This document shows positions 17,957-27,292 of a stretch of 64,000 bases of DNA, piece after piece. The stretch lies in the NCBI RefSeq assembly GCF_902702915.1, contig NZ_LR738849.1, positions 1,364,001 through 1,428,000 on the forward strand, written 5' to 3'. The stretch's first letter is position 1. Every line of letters starts with the position of its first letter. The DNA comes from Desulfovibrio sp. 86 (GTDB taxonomy: Bacteria > Desulfobacterota > Desulfovibrionia > Desulfovibrionales > Desulfovibrionaceae). The notes below the pieces were generated by a model. It had not been told where the DNA came from. It did no database searches and worked only from the letters and a program-made list of their open reading frames with translations. The translations under genes and the position numbers were made by a program.

Positions 17957-18007
17957 GCCCAAGTACCCGCCCGGCCATCGTTATGATGACCGGGCGGGTA
18001 CTTGGGC
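17957..18007 (+). terminator. Strong hairpin terminator
   Basis: Arms of 20 nt (gcccaagtacccgcccggcc versus its complement, one mismatch) enclose an 11-nt loop, about 90 nt beyond the 17353 gene. Confidence 0.7.
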
Positions 18008-18241
18008 AGCCAGAAATCCCCACTAACAATCAGCGCCACAGGGGCGCTTTCCACTGCCACCCTTGTATTCTGGGTTTTATAAGTTGCAGTATTGCTGTGT
18101 ACGCGCTGACGTGCGCGTCAGCCAAGCTTGCGCAGCATCGTTTCAAGTTTGGCCCGAATCCTTGCTTCGGCTTCCAGTTTCAGCTGTGTCTTGGCATGGC
18201 GGCTTTGCCCTTTTGCAGATATCCCTCCACTTCACTATGGG

Positions 18242-18435
18242 CACAACAACGGAATCAGAACCGGAGACCTGCTCAGACTCAAACTCTCCGACATCAAATC
18301 CGTCAAACCAAATCAGGCTATACAAATCAAAGAATCCAAGGCCGGTAATTCCAATACCTCTTCATTACCAGAAAGGCCTAGAAGGCCCTCAGCGAGCATC
18401 TGGACGCATTAAACCCCAAAGTTGGGGACCGCTGA
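18242..18435 (+). pseudogene. Tyrosine recombinase (integrase) remnant
   Basis: One frame reads HNNGIRTGDLLRLKLSDIKS, the arginine-containing box I region of phage-type integrases, then KPNQAIQIKESKAGN. From about 18361 homology continues only in another frame (FITRKA, stop, KALSEHLDALNPKVGD). There is thus both a frameshift and a stop, and the N-terminal and catalytic C-terminal parts are absent. On the minus strand just upstream (about 18118-18230) a charged helical C-terminal fragment (AEARIRAKLETMLRKLG) suggests a second decayed mobile gene. This marks an old integration site. Confidence 0.65.
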
Positions 18436-18488
18436 AGCCTTGGAGCAAATCCGCCTTCGCCCGCTGCTAGTTTTCGGCACTGGCATTT

Positions 18489-18884
18489 TTAGCCCGCCGC
18501 CATACCTGTTTTCCTGCCTGCCGCCGCAGTGCTTTTCCCACCTTTCTCGTCTGTACCTTTATACTCTTCGGCATAGGCCGCCATAATTTCCCGAATCAGT
18601 CGGCCGAACCGGGGCTGCAATTCATCACAACGTGTAGTGTTGTGCATGGAAACGCCCTTTCTTTCGCTATGGATCAGACCGGCTTCGCGCAATACCCTAA
18701 AATGCTGGGAAAGAGTCGACTTCGGTATGGCGCGATCTGGCAAATTCAGAAAATCCGAGCACGATCTGGGTGAACTGGAGCGGATAATCTCCTTAAGAAT
18801 CTGAACCCGAACCGGGTCCGATAAGGCATGCAGTATGCCTTCGACCGTCACGGACTCTACAGACGGATGATGTAATGGTTTCAT
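18489..18884 (-). CDS. ArsR-family winged-helix regulator
   Basis: The 131-residue protein has a core ALSDPVRVQILKEI...STLSQHFRVLREAGLI, typical of ArsR/SmtB repressors. No metal-binding Cys pair of the classic ELCVCDL type is visible. The start at 18884 has a GAGGG site; an upstream start (18971) would add 29 residues. It is divergent from the exported MBL-fold hydrolase at 19242, which it probably controls. Confidence 0.85.
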   Translation of the reverse strand: MKPLHHPSVESVTVEGILHALSDPVRVQILKEIIRSSSPRSCSDFLNLPDRAIPKSTLSQHFRVLREAGLIHSERKGVSMHNTTRCDELQPRFGRLIREIMAAYAEEYKGTDEKGGKSTAAAGRKTGMAAG

Positions 18885-19241
18885 GCGATAGCCCTCAAAA
18901 TCAGAAATAGCCGAAGGGGGTGTGCTCTGGCGGTAAAAAATGGCATACGAGTGATTGACACTTTTCCCCATAGTACATAAAAACAGAACTAACGAACAAT
19001 GACCCTCAAACGTTTACCTACTCTGGCCCCGTTCGCCTCGAAGACGCTCGATGGGCACAATGTGCAACCTGTGCGGGCATCCTCCACATATCCACGAATT
19101 TACAGAAAGAGCGCCTTGCGCGTCCAAACGGATAGGATTTGTGCAAAAATCAATTTCGAGCATACACAGGCGTCTGCCGACAGACAAGGCGTCCGGGCGA
19201 GCCGACAGATGGCCTAACCCCCCAAATTTTCAGGAGCCAAT

Positions 19242-20243
19242 ATGAACAGACGTCAATTTTTACAGCAGGCGGCCTTTGCGTCGGTGGTACTGGCTAGTGC
19301 CGGTTCGTTAAGCGGTCTGGCCGAGGCTAAAGCGCATACGGAACCGGCCCAAAGCCAAAGCAATCAGGCCGCGCGAACTCCACAGGCCGGTTATTACTGG
19401 ATGCCTCTTGGTGAAGCAAGCATTGCCGCGCTATCTGATGGCACATTGCATAGTGGTGCAAAACTGCTTAATGGTGCCCCCGGCCTGGCGGAAGACCTGC
19501 TCAAGCAATCCTATGCGGCTGCTGACCCGATCATCTCCGTCAACGCGTTCCTCATACTCATGGCAGATCGGCGCATCCTTGTAGACGCCGGGACCGGCAC
19601 AATTCTGGGGCCGACACTGAACAAGCTTGCCGCCAGTCTTTCGGGTACGGGATTCAAGCCCGAGCAGATCACCGACATTCTCCTCACTCACGTGCATGCT
19701 GACCATTCAGGCGGTCTGACTCAAGGGGGCAACATGGTTTTCCCCAATGCGACCGTACGCGTGAACCGCGTGGAGGCCGAATTCTGGCTGAGCGCAGAAA
19801 ATATGAGAAAGGCCAAAGAATATTACAGGCCCATGTTTGTGAAGGCCAAAGAGTCGCTGACCCCGTATCTTGACGCCGGGCGCATTACCACATTTGAAAC
19901 GGGCCATGAGATTCTGCCTGGCATAACCGCCACGGCCTCACCTGGACACACCCCGGGGCATACGCACTATACCCTTGAAAGCCGTGGAGAAAAGATTGTA
20001 TTTTGGGGAGATACGGTTCATGTGGCCGAAGCGCAGTTTCCACATCCCGAACTGGCCATTGAATACGACCTGGATGCTGATGGTGCAGCCTTGCAAAGGC
20101 AACGCGCCTTTGCCCAGGCCGCCGCGCAGGGCTATCTTGTGGCTGGGGCGCACATATCCTTTCCCGGCATAGGGCATGTTCGCAAGGCCGAAAACGGATA
20201 TCAGTGGATCCCCGTGCCTTATAGTAATGACGCGCCGGCATAA
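19242..20243 (+). CDS. Tat-exported metallo-beta-lactamase-fold hydrolase
   Basis: The 333-residue protein has a twin-arginine signal (MNRRQFLQQAAFAS...) and an MBL domain. The metal motif is HVHADHSGG, followed by a SPGHTPGHTHY His and the distal AGAHISFPG His. It resembles periplasmic quorum-quenching/lactonase-like or sulfatase-like MBL hydrolases. The substrate cannot be read from sequence. ATG 19242 has a CAGGAG site. Confidence 0.85.
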   Translation: MNRRQFLQQAAFASVVLASAGSLSGLAEAKAHTEPAQSQSNQAARTPQAGYYWMPLGEASIAALSDGTLHSGAKLLNGAPGLAEDLLKQSYAAADPIISVNAFLILMADRRILVDAGTGTILGPTLNKLAASLSGTGFKPEQITDILLTHVHADHSGGLTQGGNMVFPNATVRVNRVEAEFWLSAENMRKAKEYYRPMFVKAKESLTPYLDAGRITTFETGHEILPGITATASPGHTPGHTHYTLESRGEKIVFWGDTVHVAEAQFPHPELAIEYDLDADGAALQRQRAFAQAAAQGYLVAGAHISFPGIGHVRKAENGYQWIPVPYSNDAPA

Positions 20244-20543
20244 GATGAAAATGTCCTTCTGTCCGGCAAATGAAGTACATTCAAAGGACTCAATCCGGTG
20301 TCGGATACGAAATCCTCTGAAAACGGTTTAACCACGCATCACCAGTCGTGACTGACATCTCTCCGTAATTACTGCGATCTGAAAGTGAAACCTCGGCGCT
20401 TAGTGCTTGTAAAACTAATACCATACAAGCAGGCTATAAATTGCGCACTTTTATGGAAAGTGCCATATTTCCAATGAATCGTAATAATCAGCGCGATCCG
20501 GGCGGCATATCTGCGCCCCGCAAATACCGATAAGGGAGCATAC
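20244..20543. other. Intergenic region
   Basis: About 300 bp with no ORF, repeat or hairpin that I can support. It likely holds the promoter of the ferredoxin gene, whose start has a TAAGGGAG site. Confidence 0.4.
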
Positions 20544-22007
20544 ATGGCACTGACACGGCGCAATTTTCTAATGGGCGCAGCCTCTGCCGCAGGCATAGCC
20601 GCCGCAGGGCTGGACGCGCGGGCCGAAAACAAAACCGCAGGCGCAGCAGACGCGCAGGCGGAATACGCAACCCTGCTCGACATTGAAAAATGTATCGGCT
20701 GTGGTCAGTGCGTGGAGGGCTGCCGGGAACGCAACGGACATCGCTACCCGGAGGTGAAAAAGCCTCTCCCTGCCATGTTTCCTCCTGGAACCAAGGACGA
20801 GGACTGGTCTGACAGGCGCGATGTGGACGACAGGCTTACGCCTTACAACTGGCTGTATATCGAAAGCGTTACCGTGCAGAAAGACGGCGCGCCGCTTGAG
20901 CTGCACATTCCCCGCCGCTGCCTGCACTGCACCAACCCGCCCTGCGCCAACCTCTGCCCCTGGGGCGCGGCCAGCCGCCAGCCCGAAACCGGCACGGTGA
21001 GCATAGACAGCCAGACCTGTCTTGGCGGGGCCAAATGCCGCACTGTCTGCCCCTGGCACATACCGCAACGGCAATCGGGCGTAGGCCTGTACCTTGAACT
21101 CATGCCGCGCTTTGCGGGCAATGGCGTCATGTACAAGTGCGACCGCTGCGCAGACAGCTTTGCCCACGGCGAACTGCCCGCCTGTGTGGAGGTTTGCCCC
21201 CAGCAGGTGCAGACCATCGGCCCGCGCGGGGAAATTCTGGCGTTAGCCCGCAAGCTGGCGCAGGAACGGGGCGCGTATCTTTATGGTGTGACGGAAAACG
21301 GCGGCACCAACACATTTTATCTATCGCCCGTGCCATTCAAAGAGCTGGCGCAGCAGGTAAAACCCGGCCCCGGCAAGCCCACCTTTGCCCCAGTGGCGAA
21401 CTCTATGGCGCAGGCGGACAACCTTACCCGCATGCTGGTGACAGCTCCGCTGGTGGGCGTGGCTGGCGCGCTGGTGAGCGCCGCGAGGCAAGGTCAAAAC
21501 ACCGGGCAAATGCAGACGCGTCCGCATGGCGCCGTGCATGATCCCAAGGTCGATGCCGCGCTTTCCGGCGGCCTGCTCAAAAAATTGTGGGTAACCGTAG
21601 CCCTGCTGCTAGGCTTTACAGGCATGATGCAGCTGCCGGTGGCAAGCCGCTATGGCATTGCCAGAATCCCCGGCCTCACCTGGACTGGCGATTTTTATAT
21701 CACGCTGAACATCCACTACATATTGGCTACCCTGTTGCTGGCGTTGGGTCTGTACTGGCTGACCCTGCAGATACGCGGCAGGCTGCGCGGCCGCCTCGCC
21801 TTCTGGGGCAAGATGCGGCTGGCAGTGCTGGGCGTTGTGGTTCTGAGCGGTATTGGGCGCGTTGCCAAGAACCTGCCTTCAATCACATTCTCGCCGGGCA
21901 TGACGACCGTTATTGACCTCGTGCATCTGGGTTTTGCCGTGCTGCTTGGGGTGCTGTGCCTGTGGCTGTGGACAACAGGGCGCGGCGCATGGCGCGAGGA
22001 CGGCTAG
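20544..22007 (+). CDS. Tat-exported four-cluster ferredoxin fused to a membrane domain
   Basis: The 487-residue protein has a Tat signal (LTRRNFLMGAA), then ferredoxin cysteine clusters: CIGCGQCVEGC, CLHCTNPPCANLC, CLGGAKCRTVC and CDRCADSF...CVEVC, in the order of HybA/FdnH/DmsB-type subunits. Residues about 350-487 form four hydrophobic segments with LNIHYILATLL and LVHLGF, which offers membrane-embedded His residues. It probably passes electrons between a periplasmic redox enzyme and the quinone pool. The fusion of the Fe-S subunit and a membrane anchor in one chain is unusual. No catalytic partner gene is adjacent. Confidence 0.8.
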   Translation: MALTRRNFLMGAASAAGIAAAGLDARAENKTAGAADAQAEYATLLDIEKCIGCGQCVEGCRERNGHRYPEVKKPLPAMFPPGTKDEDWSDRRDVDDRLTPYNWLYIESVTVQKDGAPLELHIPRRCLHCTNPPCANLCPWGAASRQPETGTVSIDSQTCLGGAKCRTVCPWHIPQRQSGVGLYLELMPRFAGNGVMYKCDRCADSFAHGELPACVEVCPQQVQTIGPRGEILALARKLAQERGAYLYGVTENGGTNTFYLSPVPFKELAQQVKPGPGKPTFAPVANSMAQADNLTRMLVTAPLVGVAGALVSAARQGQNTGQMQTRPHGAVHDPKVDAALSGGLLKKLWVTVALLLGFTGMMQLPVASRYGIARIPGLTWTGDFYITLNIHYILATLLLALGLYWLTLQIRGRLRGRLAFWGKMRLAVLGVVVLSGIGRVAKNLPSITFSPGMTTVIDLVHLGFAVLLGVLCLWLWTTGRGAWREDG

Positions 22008-22131
22008 AGCAGTTTACGAATGAAATGAGTTAAATGCTCTGCAAGGATTTTTCTGAAAAATCCTTGCCACGAAATGCGAGCAGGCGGGCTTTTGCCTGCC
22101 GTACGCGAGCATTTCAAGTGTTAAATGCTCT
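22006..22131. repeat. Compound palindromic repeat related to family B
   Basis: Outer agagc...gctct ends and ttaaatgctct modules resemble family B. Between them are two internal hairpins, gcaaggattttt/aaaaatccttgc and ggcgggc/gcctgcc. The element begins inside the ferredoxin gene's stop codon, so it is also the probable transcript end. Confidence 0.65.
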
Positions 22132-22453
22132 AGCAGACCTTTGAAACGGACGCAGGACAGCGCGACAGAGCGCTCTGACAGGCAATCCATCAACCGAGGC
22201 GTGTACCTGCCAATCTGCATATTGGCGGAAAAACAGGGCGACGCGAGATTCGTGAACACGGGCAGTTCCGGACTGGCGGGCATCATGCAGAATGCCCGCC
22301 TTCATTTTTTGGCGCGCGTTCCCCGCATCAAGATTTACCTGCGCTTGCCGCTTCCTGCTCTTGGCCCCACCGCTGTTTGGCGCTACGCTACTTGCAGGGC
22401 ATCTCCTCCTCTGGCTGCTATTGCGGCATTCACACCCACACGCGAGGCTCATC
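22132..22453. other. Intergenic region before the dioxygenase-like gene
   Basis: About 320 bp. An in-frame upstream extension of the next gene (from 22292) would add 54 residues with a hydrophobic stretch, but it lacks family conservation; the 22454 ATG has a GAGG site. Nothing else is supported. Confidence 0.4.
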
Positions 22454-23254
22454 ATGACCACGCCCGCATTTTACATTCCCCACGGCGGCGGACCCTGCTT
22501 TTTTATGGACTGGACGCCGCCCGACACATGGAACGCCCTTGGCGACTGGATGCGCTCCATCCCCGCCACGCTGCCACAGCAGCCCAGAGCGCAGCTCGTG
22601 TTTTCCGCCCACTGGGAGCAGCCGCAGTTTACCCTGCTGACCACGCCGCACCCCGGCCTGTATTATGACTATTATGACTTTCCGCCGCATACCTATGAGT
22701 TGCAGTGGCCTGCGCCGCCCGCACCTGAACTGTTTGAACGGGTGCGCCAGTGCATGCGCTCGGCAGGCATGCCGCTCGTTGAAGACTCGACGCGCGATTT
22801 TGACCACGGTGTATTTGTGCCGGGCCTGCTGATGTATCCGCAGGCGCAGGTGCCTACACTGCAAATATCGCTGCGGCGAGGCCTTGATCCGCAGGAACAT
22901 CTGGCGCTGGGCCGCGCGCTGGCCCCACTGCGGGACGAAGGCGTACTGCTGGTGGGCAGCGGCATGAGCTTTCACAACATGCGGGCCTTCCGCTACGGGG
23001 ATAATACGCCCATAGAAGGGGCGGAGGTTTTTGACAACTGGCTTGCGGGTGCCGTGTGCAGCCCAAATGCCGCCGAGCGCAACGCGGCGCTCGCGGAATG
23101 GGAAAAAGCCCCTGGAGCCCACTTTGCTCATCCGCGCGAGGAGCATCTTATCCCGTTGATGGTGATTGCCGGCGCCGCCGACGCCGCCCAGGGCAGGCTC
23201 GCGTGGCACGGCAGGGCCATGGGCGCACCGCTTTCAGCATTTTCTTTTGACTAG
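22454..23254 (+). CDS. Class III extradiol ring-cleavage dioxygenase-like protein (DODA/YgiD family)
   Basis: The 266-residue protein starts MTTPAFYIPHGGGPC, the metal-binding HGG start of the DODA/YgiD family. Further family segments are LVFSAHWEQ, RDFDHGVFVPGLLMYP, LVGSGMSFHN and a late FAHPREEHLIPLMV, giving the expected His/Glu ligands. YgiD-type enzymes cleave catechols such as DOPA at the 4,5 position in vitro. The natural substrate in an anaerobe is unclear. Confidence 0.88.
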   Translation: MTTPAFYIPHGGGPCFFMDWTPPDTWNALGDWMRSIPATLPQQPRAQLVFSAHWEQPQFTLLTTPHPGLYYDYYDFPPHTYELQWPAPPAPELFERVRQCMRSAGMPLVEDSTRDFDHGVFVPGLLMYPQAQVPTLQISLRRGLDPQEHLALGRALAPLRDEGVLLVGSGMSFHNMRAFRYGDNTPIEGAEVFDNWLAGAVCSPNAAERNAALAEWEKAPGAHFAHPREEHLIPLMVIAGAADAAQGRLAWHGRAMGAPLSAFSFD

Positions 23255-23307
23255 ATGGAATAACTACTTGCGCCTCACAGCGAAAAAGTATACCCAAAAT
23301 TCCTCAT

Positions 23308-23383
<76 letters not shown>

Positions 23384-23394
23384 TGTAGGTAATT

Positions 23395-23432
23395 AAAACC
23401 CCCGATCATCGGAAGATGGTCGGGGGGTTTTG
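23395..23432 (+). terminator. Intrinsic terminator of tRNA-Ala
   Basis: aaaacccccgatcat/atggtcggggggtttt hairpin followed by T residues, 12 nt after the tRNA. The same structure is present in the inverted right arm. Confidence 0.85.
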
Positions 23433-23517
23433 CGTGCTTTCGTCTTAAGAGGGTTCGATTGCGACTTCTATGAGCATTTGCACGGGGAGCCAGCCACGCA
23501 ACCTGTACTTATTCAGT

Positions 23518-24378
23518 CTAAACCCAATTCTTAATAATGACTTCATTTACATCACCACGCAGTGAAGCATCGGAATTAATACATCTTTTTGCACTTATAG
23601 TGAATATTTCGAATTTTTTATTAGCATATATCTCTCTTATAAAAGGAGTATCTGCATTGCTCAACAGGCATTTTACTCCGCGCTCTGCAAGCTGAATATA
23701 GTCATCTCGCAGTCGAAGCTGATCTTTTTCTGAAAAACCATCAGCCTGATAACCGGTAAAATTCGTATTGGAAGGACTATGATATGGTGGGTCAAAATAA
23801 ACAAAAGAATTTGAAGAAATACTCTTTGTTATACAAGAAAAGTCAGCATTCATGATTTCTACACAATTTAATGAGAAGTACCTATGAACAGAACGTAATA
23901 CATTTTCTTCGCAAATTTTAGGGTTTTTATATTTTCCGTATGGAACATTGAATAGGCCTTTAGAATTTACCCTATACAATCCATTATAACACGTTTTATT
24001 CATAAAAATCAGACGAGCAGCCTTTTCTACATCACTTAATTTATTAAAAACACTTGAATTTCTATCTTGAGATCTAATTTCATAGTAATACTCTTTGCAA
24101 TTATTATTTTGATGAATATTTAGCAATTCAATCAGCTCATCAATGTCATTCTTAATTGCCTTATAAGTTGTAATTAATTGAGAATTGGAATCATTTATAA
24201 TCGCTTTTTGTGGCTTCAACTCAAACAATAAAGCTCCAGCACCAATAAACGGTTCAACATAATTATAATTTTCTATTTGTGGTGGCAGTAATGCTTTAAT
24301 TACATGTAGAAGCTGGCGTTTTCCGCCAGCCCATTTTAGAAAAGGCCTAACCATAATTGCATTGTTCAAAGCTCCCAT
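23518..24378 (-). CDS. Dam/DpnII-type DNA adenine N6-methyltransferase
   Basis: The 286-residue alpha-class methyltransferase has FLKWAGGK (13-20), the SAM motif EPFIGAGALLFEL (42-54) and the catalytic DPPY (196-199). The start at 24378 has an AAGGA site 7 nt upstream. It is the last gene of a three-gene leftward operon with 11-12 bp spacings. AT-rich composition and AT-ending codons contrast with the GC-rich neighbours, indicating horizontal transfer. The recognition site cannot be read; GATC is likely from the family. No conventional restriction endonuclease gene is recognised beside it. Confidence 0.92.
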   Translation of the reverse strand: MGALNNAIMVRPFLKWAGGKRQLLHVIKALLPPQIENYNYVEPFIGAGALLFELKPQKAIINDSNSQLITTYKAIKNDIDELIELLNIHQNNNCKEYYYEIRSQDRNSSVFNKLSDVEKAARLIFMNKTCYNGLYRVNSKGLFNVPYGKYKNPKICEENVLRSVHRYFSLNCVEIMNADFSCITKSISSNSFVYFDPPYHSPSNTNFTGYQADGFSEKDQLRLRDDYIQLAERGVKCLLSNADTPFIREIYANKKFEIFTISAKRCINSDASLRGDVNEVIIKNWV

Positions 24379-24390
24379 CTTATATCCTTC

Positions 24391-24729
24391 TTAAATTTTT
24401 TTCGATTGAGTATCAGACCCCTCTGACATAGCGTGACCCCATCGGCCATTCGAATAAGAGTCAGGGAAAAATTCTACTTCATTACGGCAAACGGCATTAT
24501 CTGTAATGGGCACACCTTTCCTCAATTGCGCTGCTTTTAAAACTGGAAATGTAGTGCCTTCAATTACTCTGGGAGCTCCGCTTTTACCCCCGGCAAGGAC
24601 ATCCCACCAGTTTCTTCTCGTTTTAGTCCCTTTTTGCTTCCATCCAAGCATGACCTGTTCAATTAGTATTGCGACATCTTCATAATTGTTTTGAAGTAAC
24701 CACTGACGGATTGGGATGCTTTTACTCAT
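24391..24729 (-). CDS. Unknown 112-residue protein in the defence operon
   Basis: The start at 24729 has a strong GGGGGGA site. No signal or membrane segment is seen. A basic, Trp-rich centre (KQKGTKTRRNWWDVLAGGK) followed by SGAPRVIEGTTFPVLKAAQLRK suggests a nucleic-acid-binding or adaptor role, but I do not recognise the family. It lies between the HEPN-like gene and the methyltransferase with 11-12 bp gaps, so all three are probably co-expressed. Confidence 0.75.
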   Translation of the reverse strand: MSKSIPIRQWLLQNNYEDVAILIEQVMLGWKQKGTKTRRNWWDVLAGGKSGAPRVIEGTTFPVLKAAQLRKGVPITDNAVCRNEVEFFPDSYSNGRWGHAMSEGSDTQSKKI

Positions 24730-24740
24730 AAAAATCCCCC

Positions 24741-26027
24741 CTACTTAACAGACATAATTTGTTTGTACTCGTCCTCGTCAGCAAGTTTTTTGACTAAAAA
24801 ATCCACCCATTCTTGTGTATACACATAGTCCTTATGTGGCTCATCATATTGGCAATAGAGATGCATGCAACCGTCTGCTTGATGGCCAGATGTGCGAACT
24901 TTGTAATATTTCCATGCTTTTGTATGAAGTCCAACTTTAAAAGGTCTTCCAAGCCGCTGTGTTACTTGTTGGCATACTTGGGATGGCTTAAACCGGCCTT
25001 GGTTTGCGACTTGGACTCTCTTTTCTTTGATTAAAGTGATTCCCCTTTCAAGGCTAGCGAATTGTTCAGGTTGTGATGGATCATATTTGATAAATTCCAT
25101 AGCAAGATCGGAAGATGACTTATGATTTCCGAGCTTCGGAACCAAATAAACGCGAAAGCTATATTCAATATTTCCATATATATTATCGGGCAGTGTGTCA
25201 CGATATGATTCAATAAACTCTTTAAGAAATTTGTAGTGATTGGAATGAAGTTGCTTTGTTGCTTCATATTGCCATTGATTTTTGGTTGAAATGCACTGTA
25301 AAGGTATTGATAGGGTGCTGCTTAATGAGTAATAATTTCCAAATTTATTTGTAATTAATTCTTCAAAATTCAGTAAAAGCGCTTGGCATTCTCCGCAAAT
25401 ATCAAAATCAAATATCGGTGAAAATCTATGTTCAATTTTATTTCGAAGGAGTATAAACATTCTTACATTTGCTATAATTGGCTGTGAAAGTTGTTTATAA
25501 TTATCTAAGCATGTTGATAATTCCCATGCTTTTTTATCTCCATCTATAATCCTGTAATCCCCATTCTCCCTATAATAGTAATCAGTACCTTCATTTTCAA
25601 AAATTGCATGCAATAAAGAAGTCCATGCGATTATCATCATAACTGTAAAGCCTTGACTTCTGAAAGAAGTCATTGGTCTATTGTACACATCTACAGCCAA
25701 AATTGCAGAATCTCTTGCTTTTTGAACTAAGATTTCAACAGTTGCACTAAGCTGGGGCTTGTATGGGTCGCTGCTATATATTTGGACTTGAGACATCATA
25801 CGACCGTATTCATCTTCTGAATATGAAAATTCTGTAGAATTAATACGATACTGACCATCGTCCAGAGTCAAAAAAGTTCGCCATTTTTTTGTTGTATACG
25901 TGCGTACAGTGCTAACGCTCCACCCTGTGGCCTCAGCAATATCTTTTATTGAAAAATTAGAATTGCTGCCTGATTGCTTCATAAAAAAAGAATAGGATTT
26001 CTTTATTCGCTCCATATTTGTTTTCAT
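24741..26027 (-). CDS. DUF3644 / HEPN-like protein with N-terminal HTH
   Basis: The 428-residue protein starts at ATG 26027 with a GGGAG site. Residues about 26-50 look like a helix-turn-helix (FSIKDIAEATGWSVSTVRTY). Residues about 100-225 match the DUF3644 pattern: ARDSAILAVDVYNRPMTSFRS, then FILLRNKIEHRF and CGECQALLLNFEEL. R195-x4-H200 fits the R-x4-6-H catalytic motif of HEPN ribonucleases. DUF3644 proteins are known from defence islands. A toxin RNase role is inferred. The C-terminal part (about 320-410) has a further RxFKVGLHTKAWKYYKVR region of unknown function that could bind nucleic acid. Confidence 0.8.
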   Translation of the reverse strand: MKTNMERIKKSYSFFMKQSGSNSNFSIKDIAEATGWSVSTVRTYTTKKWRTFLTLDDGQYRINSTEFSYSEDEYGRMMSQVQIYSSDPYKPQLSATVEILVQKARDSAILAVDVYNRPMTSFRSQGFTVMMIIAWTSLLHAIFENEGTDYYYRENGDYRIIDGDKKAWELSTCLDNYKQLSQPIIANVRMFILLRNKIEHRFSPIFDFDICGECQALLLNFEELITNKFGNYYSLSSTLSIPLQCISTKNQWQYEATKQLHSNHYKFLKEFIESYRDTLPDNIYGNIEYSFRVYLVPKLGNHKSSSDLAMEFIKYDPSQPEQFASLERGITLIKEKRVQVANQGRFKPSQVCQQVTQRLGRPFKVGLHTKAWKYYKVRTSGHQADGCMHLYCQYDEPHKDYVYTQEWVDFLVKKLADEDEYKQIMSVK

Positions 26028-26327
26028 CAAAATTCTCCCTACTGGTTACAGGGGGCAATTTCATTTTTTTGTACTTTGATGCCTACAAATCCATGTGCAA
26101 CAATAGAGTTTTTATTTGTTTTCAAATAACACAAAGCAAATACACATTCAACCAATAATTCTTGTTTCCCCGTACTCTTGGCCTTAGGATAATCCCTCTA
26201 AGTTTTACATTCAACCTGCATGTAACTTGCTGAAAATAAAGAGCCATTGTCTACATATAAGAGACTTGACAGAGAAAAAAGTAATGCATAGATTTTATAT
26301 GGTAACAATCTACAGATAGGAGTAGTT
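26028..26327. other. Divergent promoter region of the defence island
   Basis: About 300 bp, AT-rich, between the leftward DUF3644 operon and the rightward small Cys-rich ORF. I see no clear operator palindrome. Confidence 0.4.
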
Positions 26328-26490
26328 ATGCCATATGATTTAGATTCAGTTCCACCTTGGGCTGAATGCCCTTGCTGTGGGTGTGGGAAAAAGGCGTTTG
26401 GGTTAGAAAAAATTGAGGAAGAATTTGGGTTTCGCAACATGGGAGATGGGCGCAAGATACCGCAATCATATTGTCGAGATTGTCGGAGTG

Positions 26491-26689
<199 letters not shown>

Positions 26690-27292
26690 CGGCGAAATGC
26701 ACAATGACTAAAACTGGCCGCTTTGTCAACAACTTCTTGCAAAAAATTGCAGGTTCCGAAAATCCGCTTACCCAGGCTTTGGCGGCGCGGCACTTTTTAG
26801 CCTTCACAGCATGCGCAGCCGCAAAGAAGCGCCCCCTCCCTCACAACATGCAAAGCGGCCCTTTTCAGACCAAAAGGCACGCTGGCGTGCCCCCGGGACA
26901 AAAAGGGCCGCCTGTCTCGCAGCAACTGCAAAAAACCATCCAGAAGCCGCCCCTGCGGCGACCTGAAAGCGTCACCAAAAACGTCCTGGCTGCCCTCTTC
27001 CACAGGTTGTCTCCCTACCCACCAATTGGCTGCACAGGCTTACCCAGGCAGCCAAACCGAATGAGCTCGAGGGAACAACCTTACGAAAGCATTCATAGCA
27101 TTTTCGCGTTGAGAATATCCATTCCAATGCTTCCAAGACGCCTACTTCGGCGCGTAGCCGCGCAAATAAATAGCGGTACCGTCTTCGCGGCAGCCGTTAC
27201 CCGAAGGGCTTGCCTGAAGCTGCGCTTGCGCCCCTGCGTCGGGCGTCTGCTCACGCAGCCACCAGAGCAATCTCAAAGTAAAATTGCTCTAG
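26690..27292. other. Intergenic region right of the defence island
   Basis: About 600 bp. A forward ORF crossing the tRNA into this region shows no family and is not called. A short palindrome at about 27266-27292 (agagcaat...attgctct) sits at the 3' end of aspC and may end its transcript. Confidence 0.45.

Noticed and set aside
22292-22453. Upstream extension of the dioxygenase-like gene with a hydrophobic stretch
   Set aside because: The family begins at the HGG motif near the 22454 ATG, which has its own GAGG site; the extension has no signal-peptide cleavage pattern.
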